DNA of 40,353 nt, taken from IMG/VR virus record IMGVR_UViG_3300032242_002490, positions 1-40,353 of that record; one strand, written 5' to 3'. The stretch comes from a virus. Shown here in pieces: positions 30,240 to 40,353 of the stretch (its first letter is position 1; each line of letters starts with the position of its first letter). The notes under the pieces were generated by a model. It did no database searches and had not been told where the DNA came from. It was given only the letters and a program-made list of their open reading frames with translations. The position numbers and the translations under genes were made by a program.

Positions 30240-33200
30240 TGATAAAGAACGACGAAAAGACTTCGTTATTAATTCCGTCACAACTGCCCGGTTTTATTCG
30301 GGATAATAATGATTACGCCAATTTTATAGCTTTTATTCAGGCCTATTACGAATTTTTGGAATCTGCTAATACTTCCAATACAACATCAACAACAGCAAAT
30401 TCGTATAATCAAGGCATAACGTTTGCATCAAAAAATCTTCCAGCATATTCTGATATTAATAATACATTAGATGATTTTTTAAAATATTACATCAATGACT
30501 TTTTGCCTTATTTTCCAGAAGAAGCATTATTAGATAAAAGAAAAGCAATCAAATACGCCAAACAATTGTACCAAACTAAGGGTACGCCGGCATCATATCA
30601 GTTTTTGTTTAGAGTATTATATAATTCCGATTTTGATTTCTATAATACTGGCGATAGAGTACTGAAGGCATCTGCTGGTAGTTGGTATGTATCAAGAAGT
30701 CTCAAGTTAGCAACAGATGATCCAAGGTTTCTATCAATACAAAACTACAGATTATTAGGTGAAACAACCAAATCATTTGCAACCATAGAAAATTCGGTGC
30801 TAGCACAAAATAAAACCGAAGTATTCATATCAAATATTGAAAGATTATTTAACTCAGGTGAAACTGTTCGTGTAGTTGACAATCAAAATCAAGATGTCAT
30901 TATCAATGGTTCTAATTTACGGGCAAAAGTTGTAGGTCAGCTTAGTCAAATCAACGTATATAAAGATCAATACGGAAATACCTATCGTGGATTGTTTTAC
31001 AACCCAGGAGATCCTGTTGTCATATACGGAGGATTAAATCCTACTCTAGCTAATCCAATTGGCGCTACTGCACAGGTTGGTTCTGTAACTTCAGGTTCTA
31101 TTCAACAAATTAACGTAGTGTATGGTGGTCGGGGTTACACGCCGTATTCACCAACTTCTAATAATTCAACTGCAATTGAATTTACTAATTTGAATTCTGG
31201 TGCTGCGGCACCAATAGCAATTGTCGGTGGTGTTGATACTTCTAATGTTGCAATCGCTAACTTTATTGTTTTGGATTCAATTGCTTCGGCAAATAATGTC
31301 AAGATTGCGAATAGTTTCTACTTTTTAATTAGTGGAACTAATTTGACTGTATCTGCCAATAACTATGCTGCCAACAATATTGTTTTTCAAGGACCGAGTC
31401 TGGCATCAAATACATTCTCCGCCAGAGTCAGATCACTTGATTCAACTAACAACATCGTATACATTTCAAATACTACTGGTAATATTATAGTCAGTACTCC
31501 ACTATTTTGTAGTAATGACTTTACAATTAATTCTAATGTGGTAAGTTACAATTCGTTGTCAAACGGAATAACATTTACTGCAAACACATTTACAGTCGGA
31601 GAAACAATTTATCAAGGAGCAAATCTTGCATATGCTACATTTACCGCAAGTGTGGTACTTGTATCAAATAATATTATTACGATAAACAATGTTGCTCCGC
31701 TAACTTCACAGACAGTAATCGTTAATGCAAACGTGGTAGGTACTAATTCATCCACTAGACGCATAGCAAAATCACAATTTACATCAAATGCCAATACAAG
31801 TTTAGCCAATTCATTTACATATGCAAGTTTTCCAACGTATCCAATATCTTCGGTGTACGTGCAGAATGGTGGAGGTGGCATAACAACACCCCCTACTGTA
31901 GTTGCAAACTCGTATTATGCTACTACTAATCCTGCGATTATAGGACATCTATCTGCACTAGGTATTTTGGCTCCATTACAGATAGAAAATCCAGGAAAAA
32001 ACTATAGTGTTGGTGACAAGATAACTATAACTGGTGGCCGTGGAATTGGTGCTCAGGCTAACATAATCTCAGTCAATTCTTCTGGCGCTATTATGAATGT
32101 GGCCTACGTTCAAGTGCCAGATGGAAATAATATTATTCGTTATCCATATGGTGGTTGGGGTTACACTCCTGATTCTATACCAACAGTCAATGTGGTAACA
32201 TCAACAGGATCTAACGCATCACTTTATGTTCCAGGCGTATTGGGCGCTGGCGCTCAGTTCTCTCTCACCGTAGACCGTGCGGGTTCAGTTTCAACAATCA
32301 ACCTTCTTACTTATGGTGAGGACTACGACGCACAACCTAACGTGTCACTCAAAGTACAAGATATTGTTATAACAAATGCAAACCCATTAAATTTACCATT
32401 AAATCTACAGACGGCTTATCAAGGTTCGAGTCTCAGTACTGCATCGTATATTGCAACTGTGGCAGCTGTATCGTCTTTACAAAATTTTGCAAATACGTCC
32501 CAAAATTTATACAACTTAAGATTGTTTAATTACAATGCGTTACCTAATTCAACTTTACCAATTAAGATTTCTAATACTAGTATATCGGTATCAATTGTAA
32601 ATAGCAATTATGCTGCAAACAACTTCTTCAATGGAAGTCCTACGTATACAAACGGCGTCAAAACATATGGCGACGGTAACGCCAAGGCTACTGCAAAGTT
32701 CTTGAATGGATTGACAATTGGCCAAGGACAATACTTAGATTCTCAGGGTCAACCAAGTGCGTTTAACGTATTACAGAGTTCGTATTATAATAACTTCACT
32801 TACGAAATCACTGTACAGAAAGAGATTTCAAGGTACAGAGATATACTGTTGAATCTATTGCACCCAGCTGGTATGCAATTAATTGGTAGATATTCCATTA
32901 GAAGTAATAATAACTTTAATACCAGTAACACACGTTCTTTCAACTCGGCCGATACTCTAGCTTATTATACGGGCACCGTTAATTCACAAGCATCAATGCA
33001 AGCGGATTTTACAAATGCCGGCAATAATATAGTAAGATTTATCAATTTAAGCGGTGCGAATATTGCAACGTTTATTGTTCCTGGATACACAATATCACTT
33101 AATCCGCCAAACGGGCCTCCAGTTTTCTCGACTGTTCAGACCGTCGATTATGCAAACAGTAAAGTAATATTAACCAATAATATTTGGTTGACCTATGCAA

Positions 33201-33601
33201 ACGTTGCCTATGTTTCTGCAAATTCTGGATCTTCTGTCATAAATATAAGATCATTGACAGGTTCGTACAACATCATGAATAATGGTGTATATACAAACCC
33301 AGCGTTGCCGTTGAAAGATATTGTATTTACTGGAGATACTGTAAAGCTAGGAACGAGTACCTATACTGTAACGGGTGTAAATGCTTCGGCCGGAACAATA
33401 TCGGTATCATCGACAATATCAACAACCACCGCCAATTCATTATTATCGGTGAACAGGACTTATAATGTTGGTGGAACATTGCAAACGTATAATCAAGTGA
33501 GAATATATGGTCCGTTGGGACAAGGTTATGTACCAGAAATTACAGATGAATTAGGTAACAGTCTAACAACGCAACTCGGACAAGTAATCATACTAGGGTA
33601 A
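30239..33601 (+). CDS. Large baseplate wedge protein, gp7-like
   Basis: The 1120-residue protein begins with a domain I recognise from T4-like phages: a FIRDNNDYANFIAFIQAYYEFLE segment (about 18-41), then DFLPYFPEEALLDKRKAIKYAKQLYQTKGTPASYQFLFRVLYNSDFDFY (about 96-144). Long Asn/Ser/Thr-rich beta domains with Gly repeats follow, and a shorter conserved stretch near the end (EISRYRDILLNLLHPAGMQLIGRYSI). Position after gp6 and length close to T4 gp7 (about 1030) suggest the gp7 role. Identification by position is stronger than by sequence. Confidence 0.65.
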   Translation: MIKNDEKTSLLIPSQLPGFIRDNNDYANFIAFIQAYYEFLESANTSNTTSTTANSYNQGITFASKNLPAYSDINNTLDDFLKYYINDFLPYFPEEALLDKRKAIKYAKQLYQTKGTPASYQFLFRVLYNSDFDFYNTGDRVLKASAGSWYVSRSLKLATDDPRFLSIQNYRLLGETTKSFATIENSVLAQNKTEVFISNIERLFNSGETVRVVDNQNQDVIINGSNLRAKVVGQLSQINVYKDQYGNTYRGLFYNPGDPVVIYGGLNPTLANPIGATAQVGSVTSGSIQQINVVYGGRGYTPYSPTSNNSTAIEFTNLNSGAAAPIAIVGGVDTSNVAIANFIVLDSIASANNVKIANSFYFLISGTNLTVSANNYAANNIVFQGPSLASNTFSARVRSLDSTNNIVYISNTTGNIIVSTPLFCSNDFTINSNVVSYNSLSNGITFTANTFTVGETIYQGANLAYATFTASVVLVSNNIITINNVAPLTSQTVIVNANVVGTNSSTRRIAKSQFTSNANTSLANSFTYASFPTYPISSVYVQNGGGGITTPPTVVANSYYATTNPAIIGHLSALGILAPLQIENPGKNYSVGDKITITGGRGIGAQANIISVNSSGAIMNVAYVQVPDGNNIIRYPYGGWGYTPDSIPTVNVVTSTGSNASLYVPGVLGAGAQFSLTVDRAGSVSTINLLTYGEDYDAQPNVSLKVQDIVITNANPLNLPLNLQTAYQGSSLSTASYIATVAAVSSLQNFANTSQNLYNLRLFNYNALPNSTLPIKISNTSISVSIVNSNYAANNFFNGSPTYTNGVKTYGDGNAKATAKFLNGLTIGQGQYLDSQGQPSAFNVLQSSYYNNFTYEITVQKEISRYRDILLNLLHPAGMQLIGRYSIRSNNNFNTSNTRSFNSADTLAYYTGTVNSQASMQADFTNAGNNIVRFINLSGANIATFIVPGYTISLNPPNGPPVFSTVQTVDYANSKVILTNNIWLTYANVAYVSANSGSSVINIRSLTGSYNIMNNGVYTNPALPLKDIVFTGDTVKLGTSTYTVTGVNASAGTISVSSTISTTTANSLLSVNRTYNVGGTLQTYNQVRIYGPLGQGYVPEITDELGNSLTTQLGQVIILG

Positions 33602-33604
33602 AAA

Positions 33605-36040
33605 ATGAGTACAATAAAGATTTCACAACTTCCTGCTGGATCGGTAATTCAAGCTAACACACAGAATACTATATTCGCAGGTGTTGATTTGGTATCAGGA
33701 ACAACATACGCATACTCAGCCAAAGTTCTTGCAACGGGTCTATACTCAAATACTTCTTTAGTTGTCGGTCAAAATCAAAGTTTATTTCCAAATACAATTG
33801 CTCAGTTTTCATTGTCCGGTGCATCATACGTTCAAACAAACTTTGTCAATTTAGATGGCGGAGGTTCAGCCGACCATGTTATTACTGCAAACAACGGAAC
33901 AGATTCAACATACTTTCTAGACTTGGGATTAGCAAATCCTGCTTATCAACCTGGTTTTGAATATAATAATATTGGCACCTCTGTTTCTCCTTTAGATGGT
34001 TATCTGTATGTTCAAGGAGGAACCACATCAGGACTTCTTGGTGGTAACCTAATTCTTGGTACGACTACAACTGGTACGCAGATTAAATTTATTGTTGGTG
34101 GCGGTACAAATTCCAATATTGTTGCTAAAATGACTAATGCCGGACTTGTGATGAACGGCACCACGAGCATCACGACAAGTAATCTATATGCAACAGGTAA
34201 TATTGTAACAAACGTAATCACTACACCACTAGGATCAGGTTCAAATCTTCTGATAGATCCGGATGGCGTTGCAGACGTCATATTTCCAGCATCCACAGAA
34301 CTTCTTGTACAGAGTACCTCGGCCGCCACAGGAATAAATTCAGGTGCTATACAGGTTGCAGGCGGTATATCTGTTACGGGTAATGTGTATTCTGGTAATG
34401 TGTATACGGGATCATTAATTGCAACAGGAAATGTGACTGCTGGTTATCTCTATGGTAACGTAGTCGGCTCTTCTATTGCAAACACTATTCAATGGAATAT
34501 TCTATCGTCTGCACCAACACAATCATATGGACAATTATGGTATTCTTCAAGTGATACTTCTCTTATTGAAGATACTGATATTGCAGGCGATAGACCTATT
34601 CTTGGTAAAGTTCTTTATGAAAGAGTATACAATGGAACAGGATCAACTATTCTAGCCAATTCTTGGGTTAGACTTATAAATTCAGTAACAGCAAATGCAG
34701 TACCATACGTTCAATTGGCTGATGCTACAACGTCAGCTAATGCGGCAGTGGTTGGCGTAGTAAAAAATCCAATTAATGCTGGAGCATATGGAATAATTTA
34801 TACGCAAGGAATACTGAACAATTTAAATTTATCTAATCTTAGTGTTGGTGATACCCTCTATATCTCGACAACACCAGGCGCGGCAACAAACGTAGCACCT
34901 ACTGGATCTAACTCTGTTGTATCTCTTGCTTATGTTTTGAATAACAATTCAAGTAACGGAAAATTACAGATATTCATCACACCAACTCCTTGGTATGGTA
35001 AAGCAAACGGCTCTGTAATGTATTCAAATAATAATGTTCTTGTTACATCTAATACCATTCAAATTAACGATTCAACACAAACACTGACGATGAACGGCTC
35101 TATTTCCATGACAGGTGGAATTGTTACTGTCAATAATAATACATTTGGTCCAACATTATCTGCAATGAGAATTGATGGTTCTGCTGGTTTTGCAGCACAG
35201 GCCACATCTCAGTCAGGCACAATGATGCAGGTTATTGGTCTGGCCAATACACCAACTAGAATTATTGTAGATTCATATAGCGCATTGGGTAATGCGTACA
35301 GTTTGATTGCAGGTCGCCACGCAAGAGGAAATGCAGCTGCGCCCATAGCATCACAATCCGGTGACGTATTATCAAGATTTTCAGGTAACGGATACGGCGC
35401 AACAGGATATGCGCCTCTTGGTGTTGGTCGAATAGATTTTGTTGCCGCAGAAAATTATACAGATACAAACAAAGGATCGTTCATACAGTTTGCTGCGACA
35501 CCAATTGGATCAAACGTATTGTCGTCAAACGTAGTTACAATATCTGACACAGGGTTGACAACAAATAATATCACAGCAAATACAATTACAGCAAATGCGG
35601 TATCATCTACGTTATCTACAGTAGGAACATGGAAACCTAACGTACAATTTACAACACAAGGAACTGTAACGTATACAGCTAATACAGGATCTTTTGTCAA
35701 AACTGGACGTCAAGTTTCTGCATACTTCACGTTATCCGCATCAACATCAGGTAGTTCTGGTAATATGTCGATTGCTAACCTTCCGTTTTCTTCAGCGACA
35801 ACTGCGGGAACAGTAGGCATAACTACAATTGTTGGTTCAGTAATTGGACCATCAACAGGCAATATGGGATATATTTCTGGAAACGTATCGAGTGGAGCTT
35901 CCAGTACTCAGCTATATGTAACTGTTAACACAGGCAACGGATCTTTAACAAATGAACCGGTTACAGGTGGTACAGGAACTGGTGGAATAGGTACGCCGTT
36001 TACAATAAGTGGCGTGATATCTTATATTTCAGCATCTTAA
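33605..36040 (+). CDS. Fibre-like baseplate or tail appendage protein
   Basis: The 811-residue protein begins MSTIKISQLPAGSVIQANTQNTIFAGVDLVSGTTY, a start I associate with fibre-like proteins of T4-like aquatic phages. It is built of Gly/Ser/Thr/Asn-rich beta strands with LDGYLYVQGG and repeated TGNV/SGNV stretches (about 225-290) that suit a trimeric fibre. No peptidase-type C-terminal chaperone domain is visible. It lies between gp7-like and gp8 genes and may be a fibre connector or a receptor-binding element. Confidence 0.6.
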   Translation: MSTIKISQLPAGSVIQANTQNTIFAGVDLVSGTTYAYSAKVLATGLYSNTSLVVGQNQSLFPNTIAQFSLSGASYVQTNFVNLDGGGSADHVITANNGTDSTYFLDLGLANPAYQPGFEYNNIGTSVSPLDGYLYVQGGTTSGLLGGNLILGTTTTGTQIKFIVGGGTNSNIVAKMTNAGLVMNGTTSITTSNLYATGNIVTNVITTPLGSGSNLLIDPDGVADVIFPASTELLVQSTSAATGINSGAIQVAGGISVTGNVYSGNVYTGSLIATGNVTAGYLYGNVVGSSIANTIQWNILSSAPTQSYGQLWYSSSDTSLIEDTDIAGDRPILGKVLYERVYNGTGSTILANSWVRLINSVTANAVPYVQLADATTSANAAVVGVVKNPINAGAYGIIYTQGILNNLNLSNLSVGDTLYISTTPGAATNVAPTGSNSVVSLAYVLNNNSSNGKLQIFITPTPWYGKANGSVMYSNNNVLVTSNTIQINDSTQTLTMNGSISMTGGIVTVNNNTFGPTLSAMRIDGSAGFAAQATSQSGTMMQVIGLANTPTRIIVDSYSALGNAYSLIAGRHARGNAAAPIASQSGDVLSRFSGNGYGATGYAPLGVGRIDFVAAENYTDTNKGSFIQFAATPIGSNVLSSNVVTISDTGLTTNNITANTITANAVSSTLSTVGTWKPNVQFTTQGTVTYTANTGSFVKTGRQVSAYFTLSASTSGSSGNMSIANLPFSSATTAGTVGITTIVGSVIGPSTGNMGYISGNVSSGASSTQLYVTVNTGNGSLTNEPVTGGTGTGGIGTPFTISGVISYISAS

Positions 36041-36060
36041 TTTTGAGCAATAAATAAGTC

Positions 36061-37443
36061 ATGGCAACAAATCAATCACTACTCACTTACGGCGCAAAAG
36101 TTTCCTCTGTAGAGGATGTTTACTTTTCTCCCGTGGTAACCGTATCGGGAGTGCAACTATCTTCCCTGTATTGTTTTATTGGTAATGTTACTCCTTGGCC
36201 AAATGGAATTCCACCTGTTCCGACTCAAGATCAGTATTCATTGAGACAAGCAATGAGGAATATTATCGCGGCAAAACTTATTACTACTGGTAATATTGCA
36301 CCAGTAGTACAAAGAATAAATTGGACCACAGGAACGATCTATGCATATTATAGTGATCTAATTGATATGTTTGCAGTAGATGTGAATGGTTATCTCATTA
36401 ACTCGTTCTATGTACTCAATACTTACAATCAAGTATTTAAATGTCTTTGGAATAATAATGGTGCGGCGTCAACCGTTATGCCTTATTTCCAACCAGGTTC
36501 ATACAATACCAACAATATATTCCAAAGTACTGATGGTTACAAATGGAAATACATCTACACCGTATCCGACGGCGACGTTATTAATTTCATGGACAATAAC
36601 TGGATACCAATTGCTGTAGGCGTTAATACTCCAAATCCAATTGCGTCTTTATCAGGAACGGGAAGTATTGACGTAATCAATGTCACGAATGGTGGATCTG
36701 GTTACGATACTGTTAACTCGGCTATCTCTATTGTGATAACAGGAGATGGTTCAGGTGCTTCTGCAAACGTTGGTCAAATAGTCAATGGCGTCATTCAAGA
36801 TATCATTGTTCAAACACCAGGATCAAATTATAATCGAGCCAACGTGACCATAGTTACTGCGAATAGTAGTATAGGTTCTGGCGCAACAGCGACTGCACCC
36901 ATATCTCCGGTTGGTGGCCATGGATTTGATCCTGTGTCCGAATTAGGTTGCAATCACGTTATGGTAAGTGTTGAGTTTAATGGTAACGAAGCAATAAATG
37001 GTGTAGGTATGGTTCCTACCGATATAACATATTATCAGGCAGGTATTATAACAAACCCAACAACAAAATCATTGAGTCCTCTTCCTGCAAATTCATCTAT
37101 TTATGATGCATCGACGAAGTTAATTGTTGCCGCGGGTTTTGGTGTGTACGTTAGCGGAGAAACCGTATTTCAAGGATCTAGTTTGGTGGCCGCTACGTAT
37201 ACTGGAACAGTTGTTGATTTTGATCCTGCATCCGAAGTACTAAGCTTAATAAATACCACAGGATCACTGACATATAATGCTCCTGTTTTTGGTAACTCTT
37301 CAACAACATCAAGAATATTGTTGTCTGCAACAACTCCTGATTATGTTGTTCAATCGGGATATGTTTCATATATAGAAAACCTAACAGGCGTTCAAAGAAG
37401 CTCTGACGGCATAGAACAATTTAAATTCGTACTTGGATATTAG
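36061..37443 (+). CDS. 8: Baseplate wedge gp8
   Basis: The 460-residue protein shows the gp8 pattern: an N-terminal SPVVTVSGVQLSSLYCFIGNVTPWP, YYSDLIDMFAVDVNGYLINSFYVLNTYNQVFKCLWNNNGAASTVMP (about 99-144), QPGSYNTNNIFQSTDGYKWKYIYTVSDGD (about 146-174) and a NNWIPIAV end to the domain. Gly-rich beta repeats follow. gp8 dimers link wedge proteins gp6, gp7 and gp10. It starts directly after an AATAAATA motif and lacks a clear SD. Confidence 0.85.
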   Translation: MATNQSLLTYGAKVSSVEDVYFSPVVTVSGVQLSSLYCFIGNVTPWPNGIPPVPTQDQYSLRQAMRNIIAAKLITTGNIAPVVQRINWTTGTIYAYYSDLIDMFAVDVNGYLINSFYVLNTYNQVFKCLWNNNGAASTVMPYFQPGSYNTNNIFQSTDGYKWKYIYTVSDGDVINFMDNNWIPIAVGVNTPNPIASLSGTGSIDVINVTNGGSGYDTVNSAISIVITGDGSGASANVGQIVNGVIQDIIVQTPGSNYNRANVTIVTANSSIGSGATATAPISPVGGHGFDPVSELGCNHVMVSVEFNGNEAINGVGMVPTDITYYQAGIITNPTTKSLSPLPANSSIYDASTKLIVAAGFGVYVSGETVFQGSSLVAATYTGTVVDFDPASEVLSLINTTGSLTYNAPVFGNSSTTSRILLSATTPDYVVQSGYVSYIENLTGVQRSSDGIEQFKFVLGY

Positions 37444-37452
37444 AGGACTAAA

Positions 37453-40353
37453 ATGGCTCTGAACTTTAACGTATCTCCATATTATGATGACTTTGATCCA
37501 ACAAAGAATTTTCATCGTATCCTTTTTAAACCAGGTTATGCTGTACAGGCGCGTGAATTAACTCAATCACAAACCATTCTTCAGAACCAGATTTCTAATT
37601 TTGCACAGAATATTTTTTCAACAAATACACCAATAAGTGGTGGTAAAGTAACAACAAATTTAAATTGTTACTATATTCGATTGAATTCAACATACGCTGG
37701 TGCAAGCATTACTGCCGCCAACTTTCTAAACAAAGTAATTCAAGATTCTACTGGAGTAATCCTTGCCAAAGTTATTGCCACAACAGAAGCAACAGGAACA
37801 GCCGGCGCGGGAGATCCACCAACACTGATCGTTTCATACATTTCAGGTGGCGCTAAATTTACCGACGGTATGTTAATAGTTCCATCTGACGGAACAAACG
37901 TAGCTGCAACAGTTTCTACAACTACCGTATCACAAAGTTCGACAGGATATTCTTCAGTAGCTTCCGTTTCATCGGGCGTGTACTATGTTGTAAATGGTTA
38001 CTCACAATCATCAACACCAAATGCCGACGGCACTTATACCAACTTTTCAATTGGTAACTTCGTACAGGTGAATCCGCAAACAACGATTCTCAGTAAGTAC
38101 AGTAACACACCTTCGGTCCGCGTCGGACTTCAGATTACAGAGACGATTGTAGATTACATTAATGACTCTTCACTCTTAGACCCAGCAGTAGGGGCGTCAA
38201 ACTATCAGGCCCCAGGCGCTGATCGTTATCAAATTAATTTAACACTTTCTACTTTACCACTTACGCTAGGTAATGACAACAACTTCATTGAACTGGTACG
38301 TGTGGTCAATGGCCAAATTGCTTACCAGGTAAACGGAACTTCTTATTCGGCTATCGATGACTACTTTGCCAAAAGAGATTATGAAACTAACGGCGATTAT
38401 GTTGTCAACGATTTCAGTTTAACACCAGCTCCAAATGCCGGTGGAAATTCTTCAATGTATGATCTAAGCATTGGACCTGGTGTCGCTTACGTACATGGTT
38501 ATCGTATTGAGAATCAATCAAAAACAACCTTGACAAGTGATAGAGCAAGAACTGCATCTGTTGTCAACCCAAATTACGTCTACATTGATTATGGTTCATA
38601 TGTTTATACTGATACCGCAAACGGATTTTTTGATGTCACAACACAACCAACGGTCGATCTTCACTGCGTAACCGCAGCTAACGTTCTTTCCGGCATATCA
38701 AGTGGTGGTAAATATACCTCAACTCTAATTGGTCAAGCAGCAATAAGAAACTTCATTTATTCTAGTGGAACAGGCGCGGCAAATACATGGGTATTTAAAA
38801 CATATCTTTCTGATATCAATATGTTTTCTCTTGCGAACACGGCCGGTGCTTCGAGTACTGCCAATTCGATTGTACTTGTAGATTCCGGTCAAGTCTTTTC
38901 GACGATTGCCAATGCATATTATGGTATGGCATTAACTGCCAAATCAGGAACCATACTGGATCAAAGAACAATTTCTTCTTATACAGTTTCCGGTACAACA
39001 AAAACTTTCTTTGTGAATCCTCCGTTCACAATCACACCAACAACAAGCACAACATTTACTTTAAATCCTGATCCTACAACAATAGAATCGGTAGTTAGAA
39101 ACACCGGTACAAATACAGCGCCGACTATAGTGGCTAGTACAAACGTCAACAACTCGGCCGGTAAAGTAAACGGTCTGGCAACTGGCGCAACAATACTACA
39201 AAACCCAAGTTCACCTGAAATGTTATTCACTGTTGGTAATCCTTATGTTGCTAATCTGTTTAGCACAAACTACACAACAACACAAGCTTGGAGAAATGTA
39301 TCTTTTAATTCCTCCACCGGATTATCATTGACTGTTACTACCGGCAGTCCTTTAAAATTTATTGGATCAGGATCATTATCTGGTGCATCAGTACTTCAAA
39401 ACTATTTGGTTGTAAATCCAAATACAGGTGCTATTTTAGATTTTAGTGCTGGTTCTAATACTGTAACAGTTACAAATAATCAACAAACGGTTGCATTTGC
39501 ATCTTCAACATACGCAACACAAACAGTTGACGTAATTACATTGATGAATGTTACAAATGCCGATGGAACTTCTTTCATATTAAAGATCAAGAATCTTGTA
39601 ACAGGAAATACTAATGCTTTCAGTTCATTTGCCACAGCAGTAACAGGAACAACTGGATGTTTTTGGGACTCTACAATGGGTCAAACGAAAATCTCATACG
39701 CAAATGCAACAGGTAATAATAAAATATCATTCTATGTTTGCGACGTTAAGAAAGTAAAAAAGATTGTTGATACGTTAATACCAGGTGCATCATTAACTGC
39801 TGGAATGTTAACATCTTCACAATACGATGTGACAGACCAATACGTATATAACAATGGCCAACAAGATAGCCATTATGATTATGGATATATTACTCCGATT
39901 GCCGGTTCTAATGGACCTCGCGGTGATATTGTTGTATTCTATGACTACTACAACCATGCCGGCGGCGACGGTTACTTCTCTGTACTTTCTTATCTTGGTG
40001 CATCTAGTGGTGGTGTTTCAAGTTCTCCAGAACTCTATCAAAATATTGGATCATATACAAGTAAAGCCGGTAACGTTTATAGATTAACAGATGTTATTGA
40101 CTTTAGACCAACTAGAAATAATGGCACAACAACACTTTCATATCAGAATTCATCGGGTGGAATTTATCTTCCAAATGACCTGACACAGTTTGTGGGTGGT
40201 TATTCTTTCTACATGGGAAGAAAAGATAAGTTTATATTGAGTAAGGACAAGAATTTTCAAATCATTGAAGGAACTTCTTCACTGAATCCATTGTCACCAG
40301 CTGCACCAGATGGTTCACTTGTACTTGCAAATCTAACCTTAGATCCGTATACA
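37453..40353 (+). CDS. DUF4815-containing baseplate/fibre protein (partial)
   Basis: An ATG at 37453 with AGAGGA upstream opens a frame that stays open to the window edge (967 codons so far). The N-terminus, YYDDFDPTKNFHRILFKPGYAVQARELTQSQTILQNQISNFAQNIF, is the DUF4815 signature found in large tail or baseplate proteins of T4-like phages, in the place of T4 gp9/gp10 or a fibre attachment protein. The rest is Ser/Thr/Asn/Gly-rich beta structure. The C-terminus lies outside the window. Confidence 0.8.
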   Translation, partial: MALNFNVSPYYDDFDPTKNFHRILFKPGYAVQARELTQSQTILQNQISNFAQNIFSTNTPISGGKVTTNLNCYYIRLNSTYAGASITAANFLNKVIQDSTGVILAKVIATTEATGTAGAGDPPTLIVSYISGGAKFTDGMLIVPSDGTNVAATVSTTTVSQSSTGYSSVASVSSGVYYVVNGYSQSSTPNADGTYTNFSIGNFVQVNPQTTILSKYSNTPSVRVGLQITETIVDYINDSSLLDPAVGASNYQAPGADRYQINLTLSTLPLTLGNDNNFIELVRVVNGQIAYQVNGTSYSAIDDYFAKRDYETNGDYVVNDFSLTPAPNAGGNSSMYDLSIGPGVAYVHGYRIENQSKTTLTSDRARTASVVNPNYVYIDYGSYVYTDTANGFFDVTTQPTVDLHCVTAANVLSGISSGGKYTSTLIGQAAIRNFIYSSGTGAANTWVFKTYLSDINMFSLANTAGASSTANSIVLVDSGQVFSTIANAYYGMALTAKSGTILDQRTISSYTVSGTTKTFFVNPPFTITPTTSTTFTLNPDPTTIESVVRNTGTNTAPTIVASTNVNNSAGKVNGLATGATILQNPSSPEMLFTVGNPYVANLFSTNYTTTQAWRNVSFNSSTGLSLTVTTGSPLKFIGSGSLSGASVLQNYLVVNPNTGAILDFSAGSNTVTVTNNQQTVAFASSTYATQTVDVITLMNVTNADGTSFILKIKNLVTGNTNAFSSFATAVTGTTGCFWDSTMGQTKISYANATGNNKISFYVCDVKKVKKIVDTLIPGASLTAGMLTSSQYDVTDQYVYNNGQQDSHYDYGYITPIAGSNGPRGDIVVFYDYYNHAGGDGYFSVLSYLGASSGGVSSSPELYQNIGSYTSKAGNVYRLTDVIDFRPTRNNGTTTLSYQNSSGGIYLPNDLTQFVGGYSFYMGRKDKFILSKDKNFQIIEGTSSLNPLSPAAPDGSLVLANLTLDPYT

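Noticed and set aside
36049-36056. AATAAATA as a late promoter for gp8
   Set aside because: Only 4 bases separate it from the ATG; the same objection as for gp25.
1-40353. CRISPR arrays, insertion sequences, integrase or attachment sites
   Set aside because: No regularly spaced repeats, transposase, integrase or long terminal repeats were seen; this fits a lytic phage, though other parts of the genome are not visible.

Overview
The window is part of a T4-like (contractile-tailed) bacteriophage genome, AT-rich, with tightly packed and often overlapping genes. The evidence is a set of recognisable T4 core proteins: gp33, gp59 and gp32 (late transcription and replication), gp4 and a gp2-like protein (head completion, DNA end protection), and the tail and baseplate proteins gp48, gp53, gp27-like, gp5-like, gp25, gp6, gp7-like and gp8, with a DUF4815 protein running off the right edge. 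A TATAAATA late-promoter motif is also present. No host gene is present. The phage-encoded tmRNA is circularly permuted (two-piece), a form known from alphaproteobacteria, cyanobacteria and some betaproteobacteria, so a host in one of those groups is plausible but not proven.

Layout. Bases 1-6800 are a rightward run of small early-type genes, mostly unrecognised, often coupled by TAATG or ATGA overlaps. Recognisable members are a SWIM zinc-finger protein, a small C5-cytosine-methyltransferase-like protein, a WYL_2-like protein and a metallophosphoesterase. Bases 6833-8734 carry a PurD-like ATP-grasp enzyme and a conserved phage protein. A leftward LamG-domain structural gene (8722-10335) interrupts the early region under its own late-type promoter. 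Then come a PD-(D/E)XK nuclease (10436-11095), two tiny membrane proteins, the permuted tmRNA (about 11360-11705), a conserved small protein, a SleB-type cell-wall hydrolase, and the replication/late-transcription cluster 33-59-HAD phosphatase-32 (12594-14873), closed by a strong terminator at 14898.

Bases 14925-21199 are a leftward structural operon. Read in its own direction it runs gp4, gp2-like, tail tube (gp19/gp54 family), gp26-like tail/baseplate chaperone with a probable programmed -1 frameshift extension, then two paralogous long proteins (595 and 622 aa) that I take to be tape-measure-type; the first carries a lysozyme-like domain. A divergent late promoter region at 21199-21242 separates it from the rightward baseplate operon (21242 to the end): gp48, gp53, gp27-like hub, a gp5 OB-domain protein, an unknown helical protein, a gp5-like spike protein, an unknown structural protein, a tiny ORF, gp25, gp6, gp7-like, a fibre-like protein, gp8 and the DUF4815 protein.

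The two most notable items are (1) the permuted tmRNA, which has a full tRNA-like domain, Ala-identity G.U pair, tag frame ANDSNYDMALAA, tag stop in a stem-loop and a downstream pseudoknot, plus a small ORF across its excised spacer; and (2) the -1 frameshift signal (internal Shine-Dalgarno, TTTTTTC, stop codon) at the end of the gp26-like gene, opening a 67-codon frame with no good start of its own, in the same tube-chaperone-tape-measure order as lambda G/GT.
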